DNA of 64,000 bases from Roseburia faecis (GCF_001406815.1 NZ_CVRR01000006.1:31397-95396); one strand, 5' to 3'. Shown: positions 17,452 to 26,634, numbered from the stretch's first letter. A program made the numbers and translations. Notes: generated from the letters alone by a model not told the origin.

Positions 17452-17502
17452 TTGACATGTATAGGCTGTCGATATATACTTTCATGTATAGACTGTCTAT
17501 AG
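17452..17502 (+). promoter_or_regulatory. Promoter of padR-SEDS pair with duplicated operator-like element
   Basis: TTGACA (17452-17457), 17-bp spacer, TATACT (17475-17480). ATGTATAGGCTGTCGATA starts at 17457 inside the spacer and ATGTATAGACTGTCTATA at 17484 just past the -10, a spacing of 27 bp. The second copy contains the perfect palindrome TATAGAC-T-GTCTATA. PadR autorepression is the natural reading. Confidence 0.78.
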
Positions 17503-17531
17503 TACTTATCACTGAAAGGAGGTCATATACC

Positions 17532-17867
17532 ATGGGTATTGACAAAAATCTCGTACAGGGAAGCATGGCATTGCTGCTTCTGCGCCTTTTGGAAACGAAA
17601 GATATGTATGGCTACGAAATGATTGAAGCTCTTCGCAGCAAATCCAACAACGTCTTTGAACTGAAAGCCGGCACCCTGTACCCACTGCTCCACTCTCTGG
17701 AGAGCAAGGGCTATGTGCGGTCCTATGAGGATGCCTCTTCCGGGAAAAAACGCAGATATTACCAGCTGACAGAGGCCGGTCGGCATCATTCTTCCGAAAA
17801 AAAGCAGGAATGGATGGCTTATCAGGCTGCTGTAAGCAATGTGTTAAGTTTTGAAGGAGGAATCTGA
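17532..17867 (+). CDS. PadR-family transcriptional regulator
   Basis: A 111-residue PadR regulator starting at the ATG at 17532, preceded by AAAGGAGG; the in-frame ATG at 17448 lies inside the promoter and is not used. The winged-helix core is clear: GSMALLLLRLLETKDMYGYEMIEAL, FELKAGTLYPLLHSLESKGYV, and GKKRRYYQLTEAG. It leads the HAAS-SEDS gene, which begins one base after its stop codon and shares its ribosome site. PadR plus a HAAS-domain membrane protein is a recurrent pair in Firmicutes. Confidence 0.93.
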   Translation: MGIDKNLVQGSMALLLLRLLETKDMYGYEMIEALRSKSNNVFELKAGTLYPLLHSLESKGYVRSYEDASSGKKRRYYQLTEAGRHHSSEKKQEWMAYQAAVSNVLSFEGGI

Positions 17868-17868
17868 T

Positions 17869-19212
17869 ATGGAGGAAAAAGAATATCTGCAGACCCTGGG
17901 CGAACAGATTTTAAACCCACATGCACGTACCCATGTGCTGGAAGAAATTAAGGAACACATTGACGAACAGATGCAGGATTATATAGATACAGGAATGTCT
18001 CCGGACGCAGCAGAAAAAGAAGCTGTCCGGCAGATGGGAGACCCGGTTGCAGCCGGCACGGAATTAAACCGGATCCATCGTCCCCGGTTTCCGGGTGTTT
18101 TGTTCGGCATTGCGGTGGTTCTTACATTATCCGGAATTTTCATGCAATATATCCTGTATGGCTCTGAACCACTTAACACCACCTATTCCAACACCGCGTT
18201 TATGCAGCATGCCGTTTTCTATCAGGTGATTGGCTTCGGCATTATTCTGTTTGGGATGTTCAGCAATTACATGTGTTTATCAAAATACAGCTGGTTTTTA
18301 TACGGTCTGTTTTTGGGATTCGCGCTGCTCGCCTGCTTCTTTCCGGGCACGTTCTCTTTCTGGCAGACCCGTACCTTTAGCTATTATCTGTGTCTGCTGT
18401 ATCCACTGTCCTATGCACTGCTGCTATACTCCAACCGGGAAAAAGGATGGAAAACCATTGTCTGGCTGCATGTGCTGTCACTCCTGTTTTTCGGAGCGAT
18501 CCTAAGCCACACCAGTGGTTTTGTATGGCCGCCGGTTCTGGCATTTGTTTTTCTGTCCGTCCTGCTGTCCGGAATCTGTATCCAAAAAAGGATTCTGCCC
18601 GGTTCCAAAAAGGTTCTCTGGTGCTGGACACTTCTTCCTTATATCGGAATCGCAGCTTTGGCAGGCAGCCTGTTTTTACGTCCGCAAACCTATCTGTATG
18701 ACCGCCTGTTGACTGCACTCGGACTGCAGCATACTGACGACGGACCTGGCTTTACGAGACTTGCCCTGCAGTATGAACAGACACGTTTTTCCCTGTTCGG
18801 TGGAAGTTCTGTCAGTGACCGTCTTCCACGGGAAGAACTTTACTCTACCTATCTGCTGCACAGTATTTTTCTGTGGTTCGGCATTGCGGCCGGCATTTTA
18901 ATCATCGCTGCACTTGCCTTTTTTGCGCTGTACAGCATGCACTGTGCGCTGCGGCAGAGCAACCGTCTGGCAATGCTGCTTGGTACTGCTGCCAGCGGAG
19001 TCCTTCTCCTTGAGCTGTTCAACTATGTACTGACGAACTTTGGCATCAATCTGTTTTATACCGCCTCTGTTCCGTTCTTATCTTACGGACTTACCGGCAC
19101 AGTTGCCAATTCCATTCTGGTGGGGATTCTGCTAGGAATCATCCGGAACCGGAATGTGTTGTATGAAAAAGAATCCGGCCCAGCCGTAATTCCGGATACC
19201 GGAACGGTTTAA
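17869..19212 (+). CDS. HAAS-domain/SEDS (FtsW-RodA-SpoVE family) fusion membrane protein
   Basis: A 447-residue protein. Residues about 1-75 form a cytosolic HAAS/permease-prefix domain (YLQTLGEQILNPHARTHVLEEIKEHIDEQM... MGDPVAAGTELNRIH), usually seen next to PadR. The remainder has about ten membrane segments and ends in a SEDS-like signature NFGINLFYTASVPFLSYGLTG (about 388-411), compare FtsW GLLP...PFLSYGG. SEDS enzymes polymerise lipid II, but where they carry the catalytic aspartate (LPEAHTDFIF) this one reads LPREELYSTYLL (about 319-330), so activity is doubtful. The ATG at 17869 has AAGGAGG; the frame from 17851 has none. Possibly a PadR-controlled envelope-stress factor. Confidence 0.82.
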   Translation: MEEKEYLQTLGEQILNPHARTHVLEEIKEHIDEQMQDYIDTGMSPDAAEKEAVRQMGDPVAAGTELNRIHRPRFPGVLFGIAVVLTLSGIFMQYILYGSEPLNTTYSNTAFMQHAVFYQVIGFGIILFGMFSNYMCLSKYSWFLYGLFLGFALLACFFPGTFSFWQTRTFSYYLCLLYPLSYALLLYSNREKGWKTIVWLHVLSLLFFGAILSHTSGFVWPPVLAFVFLSVLLSGICIQKRILPGSKKVLWCWTLLPYIGIAALAGSLFLRPQTYLYDRLLTALGLQHTDDGPGFTRLALQYEQTRFSLFGGSSVSDRLPREELYSTYLLHSIFLWFGIAAGILIIAALAFFALYSMHCALRQSNRLAMLLGTAASGVLLLELFNYVLTNFGINLFYTASVPFLSYGLTGTVANSILVGILLGIIRNRNVLYEKESGPAVIPDTGTV

Positions 19213-19217
19213 ACAGC

Positions 19218-19276
19218 AAACGGCATAGCCTATGATCCCTGCAATATGTACTGGATCACAGCTATGCCGTTTTTAT
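19218..19276 (+). terminator. Terminator of the padR-SEDS operon
   Basis: AAACGGCATAGC (19218-19229) pairs with GCTATGCCGTTT (19261-19272), with an inner TGATCC/GGATCA pair (19233-19238, 19253-19258), followed by TTTTT. Confidence 0.85.
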
Positions 19277-19300
19277 CTTGTTTTATTTCCGTAGTAAAAG

Positions 19301-19349
19301 AAAAATCGGGTGAGCTGGCGGCTTCTTTGCCACCGGATCATCCGATTTT
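19301..19349 (-). terminator. Terminator of the 43-codon gene
   Basis: Minus strand AAAATCGG pairs with CCGATTTTT at the base, with an inner GGTGGC/GCCGCC stem, and ends in TTTTTC. It begins at the stop codon of the small gene. Confidence 0.75.
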
Positions 19350-19479
19350 AGTATCTGCCTGTTACAAATCGCAGGAAGGATACCGGTTTGCGTCCACAGC
19401 TCTTCGTCCGTTTCACGTAATCCTTGTAATACTGAACTACCTGAGCAAAGGACATGGTTGGATCGATTGCATACATCAT
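19348..19479 (-). CDS. Small protein of 43 residues, unknown function
   Basis: The frame starts MMYAIDPTMS and ends in SFLRFVTGRY. It is basic (KDYVKRTKSCGRK), with one cysteine, and has no membrane segment. I call it a real gene because three independent signals line up: a strong ribosome site AAAGGAGG eight bases before the ATG at 19479, a promoter TTGAAA-17-TATAAT about 100 bp upstream, and a hairpin terminator at the stop. I do not recognise the family. It sits between the padR-SEDS operon and a DUF3783 gene. A regulatory RNA that happens to contain this frame is the alternative. Confidence 0.72.
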   Translation of the reverse strand: MMYAIDPTMSFAQVVQYYKDYVKRTKSCGRKPVSFLRFVTGRY

Positions 19480-19577
19480 CGATACACCTCCTTTTTTATT
19501 TTGGTGTGCGCCCTTCTCAATTATCTTATGTCATATGGGCTGATATGTTCGAAATGATTTTCTCATTTCTTGTATAC

Positions 19578-19606
19578 ATTATAGCACCATCTTTGGTAGT
19601 TTTCAA
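19578..19606 (-). promoter_or_regulatory. Promoter of the 43-codon gene
   Basis: Minus strand TTGAAA (19601-19606), 17-bp spacer, TATAAT (19578-19583). It leaves a leader of about 90 bases before the start at 19479. Confidence 0.75.
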
Positions 19607-19634
19607 CAAAAATAACGTAAATTTTTTGTGCAAA

Positions 19635-20024
19635 TCACATATTGCTTTTGTAAATATTGCTCATAAATAAATGTTCCCGCAACAATTCTTTCTGCGTCCT
19701 CTCTGCTGTCCAGAAAATATTATTGCCTGTGATTACAGCTTTTAGTGCAATTGGTTCCACACCCGACTTTTTATATTCTGCCAGAAATACATCCACCTGA
19801 TCCGAATTCATTTCCGAAAAAATCAGCATTTCTGCCGGAAATTCCGGACCGTCATATTTTTTTGCCTCTCTGGTAAATCCCTGTATCTGCGCCAGCGTGC
19901 CCAGTTTCTGGGAATAATCCTTGCGGGCAACATCTATGATACGGATGCCTAATGTCCTGCATACATTCTGAACCACTGCGTATTTATCCCGGTTTATACG
20001 AAAAAGTAATATTGTCTGTGCCAT
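19635..20024 (-). CDS. DUF3783 family protein
   Basis: A 129-residue soluble protein matching the DUF3783 pattern: TILLFRINRDK at the N-terminus, PAEMLIFSEMNSDQVDVFLAEYKKSGVEPIALKAVIT, then WTAERTQKELLREH. Found mainly in Clostridia; function unknown. It is the last gene of a minus-strand set (AGCS symporter, phosphatase, DUF3877, DUF3783) whose reading frames lie close together. Confidence 0.8.
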   Translation of the reverse strand: MAQTILLFRINRDKYAVVQNVCRTLGIRIIDVARKDYSQKLGTLAQIQGFTREAKKYDGPEFPAEMLIFSEMNSDQVDVFLAEYKKSGVEPIALKAVITGNNIFWTAERTQKELLREHLFMSNIYKSNM

Positions 20025-20069
20025 AATTTTCTCCCTGCTGATCCGCTGCCTTATCTGTGTCTGTTTTCA

Positions 20070-20603
20070 TCAGACTCCAAACTCCCTGTAATCCTCCGGC
20101 AAAAAACGATGGTAAATGATATGGATTCCCTCATCCTTAAAACAATAATAATAGGGATCTTCCTCATCCTCCGCAAACCGGAACATCCAGTCGAATTCCC
20201 CATTTTCGATCTTCTGACATTCCACATGGGACGAATGTTTACAGAACAGTTCCCGGATCTCCTGCATGGTACAGCCATGCCTGCCAACCAGTTCCACCAG
20301 TTCCCGGATAAATTCATCCGGCTTTTCATGCTCATGGACATATACACTTCCCTGTTCCGGAATATAAAAACAGAAACGCTCTTTTTTTGCCGTCACACCT
20401 ACATCCCCGAGTTTCTCCTGCCAGGTTTCCGGCAGATGCTGCAGGCGATGAAGCATTTGTTCTTCTCTCTCCTGCACGTCAAAAAAGTGATTCAGAGAGG
20501 ACAGGGGATAGTATAACCGGATGGCTTCTTTTCGAAATCCCAGTTTTGCCTGTTCCTCTTTGATCGTGTCCGTCAGACTTTTTTCCAGCCGCTCGTATCC
20601 CAT
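20070..20603 (-). CDS. DUF3877 family protein
   Basis: A 177-residue protein of the DUF3877 type (MGYERLEKSLTDTIKEEQAKLGF, RLYYPLSSLNHFFD, YYYCFKDEGIHIIYHRFLPEDYREFGV). The start at 20603 is chosen because AGGAGG sits five bases upstream; the longer frame from 20738 would overlap the phosphatase gene. No membrane segment or known active site. Function is unknown. It lies 40 bp after the phosphatase gene and 45 bp before DUF3783. Confidence 0.82.
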   Translation of the reverse strand: MGYERLEKSLTDTIKEEQAKLGFRKEAIRLYYPLSSLNHFFDVQEREEQMLHRLQHLPETWQEKLGDVGVTAKKERFCFYIPEQGSVYVHEHEKPDEFIRELVELVGRHGCTMQEIRELFCKHSSHVECQKIENGEFDWMFRFAEDEEDPYYYCFKDEGIHIIYHRFLPEDYREFGV

Positions 20604-20643
20604 CCTGTCCTCCTGTACCCATAACTGCATGATAAAATCTGCT

Positions 20644-21258
20644 TTACCGATCCTGCAGCAGAATCTGCCGTGTCTTGGGATCATCCGGCGGTAGATTGCA
20701 GTGCAGGACATGAAATTCTCCGGTCTGTGACCCTTCAATCACATTGATTGCCCCATTGTAGAGTCTTGTCTTTCCGGTTCCGATCTCATGATTCGTAAGC
20801 CCTGCCAGAAGCACATTGATTGCCGCTCCATGGGATACCGCAGCCACTGCCTGATGCCCCGTTGCCGCAAGAAGCTCTATCGCACGCTCCATGCGTTTCT
20901 GCACATCGGCAAACGGCTCCATTCCTTCGACATGGTCGCCTGCCGCAAGTGCAAAATACTCTTTTTTATCTTTTACCAGTTGTCCGGAAAACGGACCAAG
21001 ATCCCGCTCAATCAGCTCCTGCATCGGCTCTACACCGTCTCTGCTTAACCCGATCTGTGCAGCAATCTCCTCCCCTGTGCAGTGTGCACGTTTCAGTGGG
21101 CTTGTATACACAGCTTCTATCCCCAGTCCCTGCAGCGTCTGCCCACAGCGTACTGCCTGTGCAATTCCTGCCGCATTCAGTTCTATATCTTCCCTTCCCT
21201 GAAAACGGTTGATATGATTCCAGTCCGTTTCTCCGTGCCTGATTAAATATATTTTCAT
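20644..21258 (-). CDS. Histidine phosphatase superfamily protein (phosphoglycerate mutase-like)
   Basis: A 204-residue histidine phosphatase with the catalytic RHG at the N-terminus (LIRHGETDWNHINRFQGREDIELNAAG), the TSPLKRAHCTGEEIA block and the second histidine in AAVSHGAAINVLL. Likely a small-molecule phosphatase rather than a glycolytic mutase, given the length and lack of extra insert. Its ATG overlaps the symporter stop by four bases (ATGA), so they are coupled. A cobC-like paralogue lies at 30899. Confidence 0.9.
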   Translation of the reverse strand: MKIYLIRHGETDWNHINRFQGREDIELNAAGIAQAVRCGQTLQGLGIEAVYTSPLKRAHCTGEEIAAQIGLSRDGVEPMQELIERDLGPFSGQLVKDKKEYFALAAGDHVEGMEPFADVQKRMERAIELLAATGHQAVAAVSHGAAINVLLAGLTNHEIGTGKTRLYNGAINVIEGSQTGEFHVLHCNLPPDDPKTRQILLQDR

Positions 21259-22670
21259 TTTTTATGTTTACCAGCCTCAAAAAATTTCTTTGTCTCATAT
21301 ACAACCACACCATTTAAAGCAAACAGCGCAATCATATTCGGCAGTGCCATCAGACCATTGAAAATATCGGCAATTGTCCAGACAGCACTTACCGTCATAT
21401 ACGGTCCGATAAATACTGCCAGAATATAAATCCAGCGGAACACCATTACTTTTTTCATATTTCCACCGGTCAGATATTCCAGACATCTCTCACTGTAATA
21501 ATCCCATCCAAGAATCGTTGTAAAGGCAAAAAATACCAGACACATCATCAGGACAAAAGAAGATACCACATGAGGGAACGGAAGTCCGTTCTGGAACGCA
21601 TATGTAGTAACCTGAACGCCCTCGAGTCCATCCACCTGCCATGCTCCGGTCAGTACAATGGAAAGTCCGGTCAGTGTACAGATCACAATCGTGTCAATAA
21701 ATGTACCTGTCATGCTGACAAGTCCCTGACGCACCGGCTCATGTGTCTGTGCTGCTGCCGCTGCGATCGGCGCACTACCAAGTCCTGCCTCGTTTGAGAA
21801 AATGCCCCTTGCAACACCGTTTTGCATGGCAACAAACATACTGCCTACCACACCACCGGTGACTGCACGCGGATGAAATGCGCCCTGCACAACCGTAACA
21901 ACCGCTGCAGGGACTTTTGTAATATTACAGATAATTAAAATCAATGCAAATACAAAATATGCAACTGCCATAAACGGAACAACAATCTGGCTGACACTTG
22001 CTATACGCTTGATTCCGCCAATCAACACGGCACCCACGCAAAATGCAAGGATCAGGGAAGCGATTACAACCGTCCAGGAATAAGTTCCGATTCCCGGAAT
22101 TGCCATGGTATGAACCTTATTCGGGTCAAAAAAGTTCTGGATGGCACTGGCTATACCGTTCACCTGGCTGAATGTTCCGATTCCGAACAGACCTACACAG
22201 ACTCCAAAAAAGGCAAAAATCTTTGCAAGCCATTTCCATTTCGATCCCATTCCCTGTTCAATATAGTAGAACGGACCACCCAGACTGTGTCCGTCTTTGT
22301 CAACTACACGGTATTTAATGGCAAGTAATCCTTCGGAAAATTTTGTTGCCATTCCGAAAAATGCCGCCACAATCATCCAGAACAATGCCCCCGGACCGCC
22401 TGCGCATACCGCAGTTGCCACGCCGACAATGTTTCCCGTACCGATCGTTGCACTCAGTGCCGTACATAAAGCCGCAAAACTGGATATTTCTCCCTTGCCG
22501 CCCTCTTCATTTTTGATCATCCACTTGAGTGCCAGCGGAAGCCTGCGCATCTGCAGGACTCCCAGACGCACGGTCAGTAAGATACCACCGCAGAGGATCA
22601 ATACCATAAGCGGGACTCCCCAGACGAAGTTGTCCACGGTCTTTAAAAATGCATTGATTGTTGTCCACAT
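21255..22670 (-). CDS. Sodium:alanine/glycine symporter, AGCS family
   Basis: A 471-residue membrane transporter importing alanine or glycine with Na+. It has the AGCS marks SFAALCTALSATIGTGNIVGVATAV, GGPGALFWMIVAAFFGMATKFSEGLLA, GGPFYYIEQGMG, and NEAGLGSAPIAAAAAQT, and about ten membrane segments. Length is standard. It heads the unit symporter-phosphatase-DUF3877-DUF3783. Confidence 0.94.
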   Translation of the reverse strand: MWTTINAFLKTVDNFVWGVPLMVLILCGGILLTVRLGVLQMRRLPLALKWMIKNEEGGKGEISSFAALCTALSATIGTGNIVGVATAVCAGGPGALFWMIVAAFFGMATKFSEGLLAIKYRVVDKDGHSLGGPFYYIEQGMGSKWKWLAKIFAFFGVCVGLFGIGTFSQVNGIASAIQNFFDPNKVHTMAIPGIGTYSWTVVIASLILAFCVGAVLIGGIKRIASVSQIVVPFMAVAYFVFALILIICNITKVPAAVVTVVQGAFHPRAVTGGVVGSMFVAMQNGVARGIFSNEAGLGSAPIAAAAAQTHEPVRQGLVSMTGTFIDTIVICTLTGLSIVLTGAWQVDGLEGVQVTTYAFQNGLPFPHVVSSFVLMMCLVFFAFTTILGWDYYSERCLEYLTGGNMKKVMVFRWIYILAVFIGPYMTVSAVWTIADIFNGLMALPNMIALFALNGVVVYETKKFFEAGKHKK

Positions 22671-22812
22671 AATTTTTCTCCTTATTTTCCTTTTTCAAAA
22701 GGCTTTTCCTGCGTACAAATGTGCTTTGTACGCGCACATTAAAAATTATACGCAAAACAGGAAACAAGTGCAAGAAAAAAATCATTTTTGTCGGTGAAAA
22801 CATAAAATTCTG

Positions 22813-22841
22813 TTGCTATTTTAAATCAAAAAAAATATACT
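22813..22841 (+). promoter_or_regulatory. Promoter of the FIST-chemoreceptor pair
   Basis: TTGCTA (22813-22818), 17-bp A-rich spacer, TATACT (22836-22841), followed by AGGGGGA seven bases before the ATG at 22879. Confidence 0.6.
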
Positions 22842-22878
22842 ATAAGAAAAACAGATCAGATTTAAGGGGGAATTTTCC

Positions 22879-23967
22879 ATGAAAACATTCATCGGCACAG
22901 GTGTGGGACAGCCGGAAGCTGCCGTGCATCAGGCAGTACAGGGACTTACATCCCCAAGTGCAATTCTTTTTATGGCTTCTTATGAACATTTCAAAGAAAC
23001 TGCCTCACGCTTAAAAGAACTTTTTCCGGATACTCCGTGTATCGGAACGATCGGAACCAGACTCGTAAACGGACAGGTGAATGATTCCGGTCTTGCGGTT
23101 CTTGGATTTTTTTCTGATGTGAAGATCCGCTGTGGTATCATCACCGAAGCCAGCCGTTGTCCGGTTGCGGGCACAACGCAGCTTCTGAAGCAGATTGCAG
23201 AGATTTCTCCCGGCACAGACGATACGGTATGCGTGGAATATTGTACCGGCTCCGAAGAAAAGCTGGTAACCACGTTTACATCCTGTCTGGAAACAAAGGG
23301 CATCCATCTGGCAGGAGGCACCGTTTTCGGTGTCCCGGACGGCAAACCTCCGGTCGTTGCATATAACGGAGAATTATATGAAGATGCCTGCGTCTATGCA
23401 CTGATCAAAAATACAACCGGAAAAATACGTGTATACAAAGAAAACATCTATGAAAAAACATCGGCTCAGAGTCACTTTGCCACAAAAGTCGATGTGTCCC
23501 GTAAAGCACTCATCGAACTTGACGGCAGACCCGCCGCAGACGTATACAGCGCAGAACTTGGCATTCCCCGTGATAAAATCGTCGACAACGTACTGGTCAA
23601 TCCTATGGGACGTGCGGTGGGCGATCAGGTTTTTATCTCTTCCATGAACGGAATGGATGCAAACGGCACACTGACCAACTACAAACGAATCAATAAAAAC
23701 GACTGCATTTATTTCTTAAGCCTCGGTGACTACAAAGCAACGGAACAGCAGACACGCCAACAGATCCAGCAGGACGCATCCCATATTTCCCTGGTTTTAT
23801 CCATTGACTGTATCTACCGGTACCTGCTCTACGAAAAAGAGGGATATTTTTCTACATATGCAAAAGACATGGCAGTTCTCGGACCACACCTTGGCATTGT
23901 CGGCGGTGGCGAACAGTATAATAACCAGCATGTAAACCAGACGATGGTCTGCGTGGTATTTGAATAG
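22879..23967 (+). CDS. FIST-domain sensor protein
   Basis: A 362-residue protein with FIST_N (about 20-200: TPCIGTIGTRLVNGQVNDSGLAVLGFFSD, LAGGTVFG) and FIST_C (about 215-350: PAADVYSAELG, NPMGRAVGDQVFISSMNGMDANGTLTNYKRINKNDCIYFLSLGDY). FIST domains are thought to bind small ligands such as amino acids and occur with signalling modules. No signal peptide or membrane segment, so it is cytoplasmic. The soluble chemoreceptor gene begins 12 bp after its stop, with AGGAGG overlapping the TAG, which suggests the two proteins work as a pair. Confidence 0.9.
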   Translation: MKTFIGTGVGQPEAAVHQAVQGLTSPSAILFMASYEHFKETASRLKELFPDTPCIGTIGTRLVNGQVNDSGLAVLGFFSDVKIRCGIITEASRCPVAGTTQLLKQIAEISPGTDDTVCVEYCTGSEEKLVTTFTSCLETKGIHLAGGTVFGVPDGKPPVVAYNGELYEDACVYALIKNTTGKIRVYKENIYEKTSAQSHFATKVDVSRKALIELDGRPAADVYSAELGIPRDKIVDNVLVNPMGRAVGDQVFISSMNGMDANGTLTNYKRINKNDCIYFLSLGDYKATEQQTRQQIQQDASHISLVLSIDCIYRYLLYEKEGYFSTYAKDMAVLGPHLGIVGGGEQYNNQHVNQTMVCVVFE

Positions 23968-23979
23968 GAGGAACTTTTT

Positions 23980-24951
23980 ATGTTTGGAAAAAAGAAAACC
24001 ACAGGAGCCGCAACACCTGTTCCACAGGTTTCCAATAAAAAGAAAGTAGAAGATTATCTGACATCCATGTCTTTTCTCAGCCATTTTGTCATTGACAAAA
24101 AGGAATCTCTCGTAGAAGAAGAGATCAAGACCGTGCGCGAGATTGATAAAGTAAAAGACTCTTACACCGATGTCATTGAACACAATGCCTCGATCCGCGA
24201 AGCTGTTGATTCCCTGCAAAAAGAATTCGGGAAAATCGGAGAAATTTCCAGACAATTTACAGATGTAATCACCGGTGTGACCAGCGTATCCGATGATGCC
24301 ATGCAGGATATCCGTGATCTGAAAGAAAGCTCTGCCAAAGTGGAAACGCAGTTCGCAGAGATTCATAAAATCTACGATGAATTTCAGGCCCGCTTTGATG
24401 AAATCCATGCAACCATGCAAAACATTGTCGGCATTGCAAACCAGACCAACCTGCTGGCATTAAATGCTTCCATCGAAGCGGCCCGTGCCGGTGAACACGG
24501 AAAAGGATTTGCCGTTGTTGCAGATGAAGTCACAAAACTTTCCATTGGCATCAAAGAACTGGTGGGTGATGTAAACAAAAGTATGGAAGGTTTGCAGACA
24601 AGCTCCGAAAATCTGACGCATTCTCTGCTGGATGTACAGGATGCACTGGATGCTTCCCGCACACAGATGGACACAACCGAAAATATCTTTTCCCATATCA
24701 ATGATTCTGTGTCCGGCGTAGAAAATGTTCACCGCGGCATCAATGAGGTTGTGGAAAACTGCAGCGGACAGGTGGATCAGCTCCGGGAAGACATGGAAGC
24801 CCATGAAACCCGTTATGCCCAGGTTCAGTCCGATATTGACGGCTTAAAGAGCCTGATGACAGAAAAGGGATTTATCTATGAGGACATTTCCAATATGATG
24901 GAACAGGCTGATCCATTGATCGAAAATATCAAAACGGAATTAAACAAATAA
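23980..24951 (+). CDS. Soluble methyl-accepting chemotaxis protein
   Basis: A 323-residue chemoreceptor without membrane segments. It has a short N-terminal segment (1-60), a helical region and the conserved hairpin tip [40 protein letters not shown] (about 148-187) that contacts CheA and CheW. There is no ligand-binding domain of its own, so signal input probably comes from the FIST protein encoded just upstream. It converges with glpK 6 bp away. Confidence 0.93.
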   Translation: MFGKKKTTGAATPVPQVSNKKKVEDYLTSMSFLSHFVIDKKESLVEEEIKTVREIDKVKDSYTDVIEHNASIREAVDSLQKEFGKIGEISRQFTDVITGVTSVSDDAMQDIRDLKESSAKVETQFAEIHKIYDEFQARFDEIHATMQNIVGIANQTNLLALNASIEAARAGEHGKGFAVVADEVTKLSIGIKELVGDVNKSMEGLQTSSENLTHSLLDVQDALDASRTQMDTTENIFSHINDSVSGVENVHRGINEVVENCSGQVDQLREDMEAHETRYAQVQSDIDGLKSLMTEKGFIYEDISNMMEQADPLIENIKTELNK

Positions 24952-24957
24952 ATCTCA

Positions 24958-26457
24958 TTATTCCCCATCTTCTGCCCAGAGCCGTGCGCACCGCACGGCT
25001 CTCTGCCATCCCCTGAGCAGCTTTTTGCGCTCCCCTGCGTCCATTACCGGTTCAAACCTTCGTCCCAGCTGCCAGTTTTCCCGGATTTCATCCCTATCTT
25101 TCCAGTAACCTGCCGCAAGTCCTGCCAGATATGCCGCTCCGAGTGCTGTTGTCTCAATACATTCCGGTCGAAGTACTGCCGCATCAATGATATCTGCCTG
25201 AAACTGTACAAGCATGTTATTTGCACTGGCTCCTCCGTCCACACGCAGACCATTCAGCGTCACGCCGGCATCCTCTTCCATGGCGTGAATGACATCTTTC
25301 GCCTGATAGGCAATAGACTCTAATGTCGCACGGATAAAATGTTCCTTTTTGCATCCCCGTGTCAGCCCGACAATCGTTCCGCGCGCATACGGATTCCAAT
25401 ACGGTGCCCCCATGCCGGCAAATGCAGGAACAATATAAACACCATTGGAATCCGGGACTCTCTTGGCATATTCCTCGGACTGTCCTGCGGTACGGATCAT
25501 ACGCATCCCGTCCCTCAGCCACTGGATGGCCGCCCCTGCCACAAAAACACTTCCCTCAAGTGCATATTCCACTTCCCCTGCAGTACCCGCAGCAATGGTC
25601 GTAAGCAGTCCATGTCTGGAAATGATTGGTTCCTTTCCGGTATGCATCAAAAGAAAACAACCGGTTCCATAGGTATTTTTTACATCTCCTTTTTCAAAAC
25701 AGCACTGTCCGAACAATGCCGCCTGCTGGTCTCCTGCCACACCCATCACAGGAATTTTACCGCCAAAAATCTGCTCCTGTGTCTCTCCGAAGAAACCACT
25801 CGACGGCCGCACTTCCGGCAGCATTTCTTTGGGAATGCGAAACAGCTCTAATATCTCTTCCTCCCAGCAGCATCTGTGTATGTCAAACAACATGGTTCTT
25901 GCCGCATTCGTATAATCCGTGACATGCACCGCTCCCTTGGTCAGATTCCAGATCAGCCATGTATCCACCGTGCCAAACAAAAGTTCCCCTTTTTCTGCCG
26001 CCTCACGCGCGCCTTTCACATGATCAAGAATCCATGCGATCTTGCTTGCGGAAAAATAAGCATCCGGCACCAGACCTGTCCGCTTCTGCAGCATCGGTCC
26101 ATATCCTTTTTCTTTCAGTTCATCAATCTGTTCTGCCGTGCGCCGGCACTGCCAGACGATCGCATTGTATACGGGTTCCCCGGTCTTTTTATCCCAGACG
26201 ATTGTGGTTTCGCGCTGGTTTGTGATGCCAATGGCACGGATATTTTTGGATGATGCCCCGATATTCGCCATTGCCTCTATGGCAACCGACATCTGGGAGG
26301 ACCAGATTTCCCTCGGATTCTGCTCTACCCAGCCCGGCTGCGGGTAAATCTGTGTAAATTCTTTCTGTGCCATCGTGACGATTTTTCCTGCATGATCAAA
26401 CAGGATACAGCGGGAACTTGTCGTTCCCTGATCCAGTGCCATAATATATTCTTTCAT
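24958..26457 (-). CDS. glpK: Glycerol kinase
   Basis: A 499-residue FGGY kinase that phosphorylates glycerol to glycerol-3-phosphate. Clear marks are [16 protein letters not shown] (6-21), [48 protein letters not shown] and [18 protein letters not shown]. The start MKEYIM at 26457 is preferred because GGGGGGA lies about nine bases upstream. The last 20 residues hold a GC-rich inverted repeat in the DNA. It is monocistronic here; the usual glpF partner is absent. Confidence 0.96.
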   Translation of the reverse strand: MKEYIMALDQGTTSSRCILFDHAGKIVTMAQKEFTQIYPQPGWVEQNPREIWSSQMSVAIEAMANIGASSKNIRAIGITNQRETTIVWDKKTGEPVYNAIVWQCRRTAEQIDELKEKGYGPMLQKRTGLVPDAYFSASKIAWILDHVKGAREAAEKGELLFGTVDTWLIWNLTKGAVHVTDYTNAARTMLFDIHRCCWEEEILELFRIPKEMLPEVRPSSGFFGETQEQIFGGKIPVMGVAGDQQAALFGQCCFEKGDVKNTYGTGCFLLMHTGKEPIISRHGLLTTIAAGTAGEVEYALEGSVFVAGAAIQWLRDGMRMIRTAGQSEEYAKRVPDSNGVYIVPAFAGMGAPYWNPYARGTIVGLTRGCKKEHFIRATLESIAYQAKDVIHAMEEDAGVTLNGLRVDGGASANNMLVQFQADIIDAAVLRPECIETTALGAAYLAGLAAGYWKDRDEIRENWQLGRRFEPVMDAGERKKLLRGWQRAVRCARLWAEDGE

Positions 26458-26634
26458 AATCTGTAATCCCCCCATATGATTTTCCTATAGCTTTTCTTTT
26501 TCCTATTTTACTGCATATTCCCATTTATCACCAGTTCATTTTCTCGTCAATTGTGGTTTTAACAACATATTTTCCATTTGCTTTCTGATAAATTACTTCT
26601 TGCTTACAAAATAAAATCAAAGGAGTATCTTATT

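Noticed and set aside
18377..18718. Minus-strand frame inside the SEDS gene
   Set aside because: Fully overlapped by a membrane protein gene with strong evidence; no start signal.
19246..19557. Plus-strand frame of 103 codons over the small-gene locus
   Set aside because: No ribosome site, overlaps the padR-SEDS terminator and is antisense to the small gene with complete signals.
24978..25002. Strong hairpin AGAGCCGTGCG/CGCACGGCTCT considered as a glpK or chemoreceptor terminator
   Set aside because: It lies inside the glpK coding end and has no T tract on either strand.
26536..26560. TTGT-N7-ACAA palindrome upstream of hcp considered as a Rex or HcpR site
   Set aside because: Spacing does not fit the 18-bp Rex consensus and too little matches an HcpR site; could be chance.
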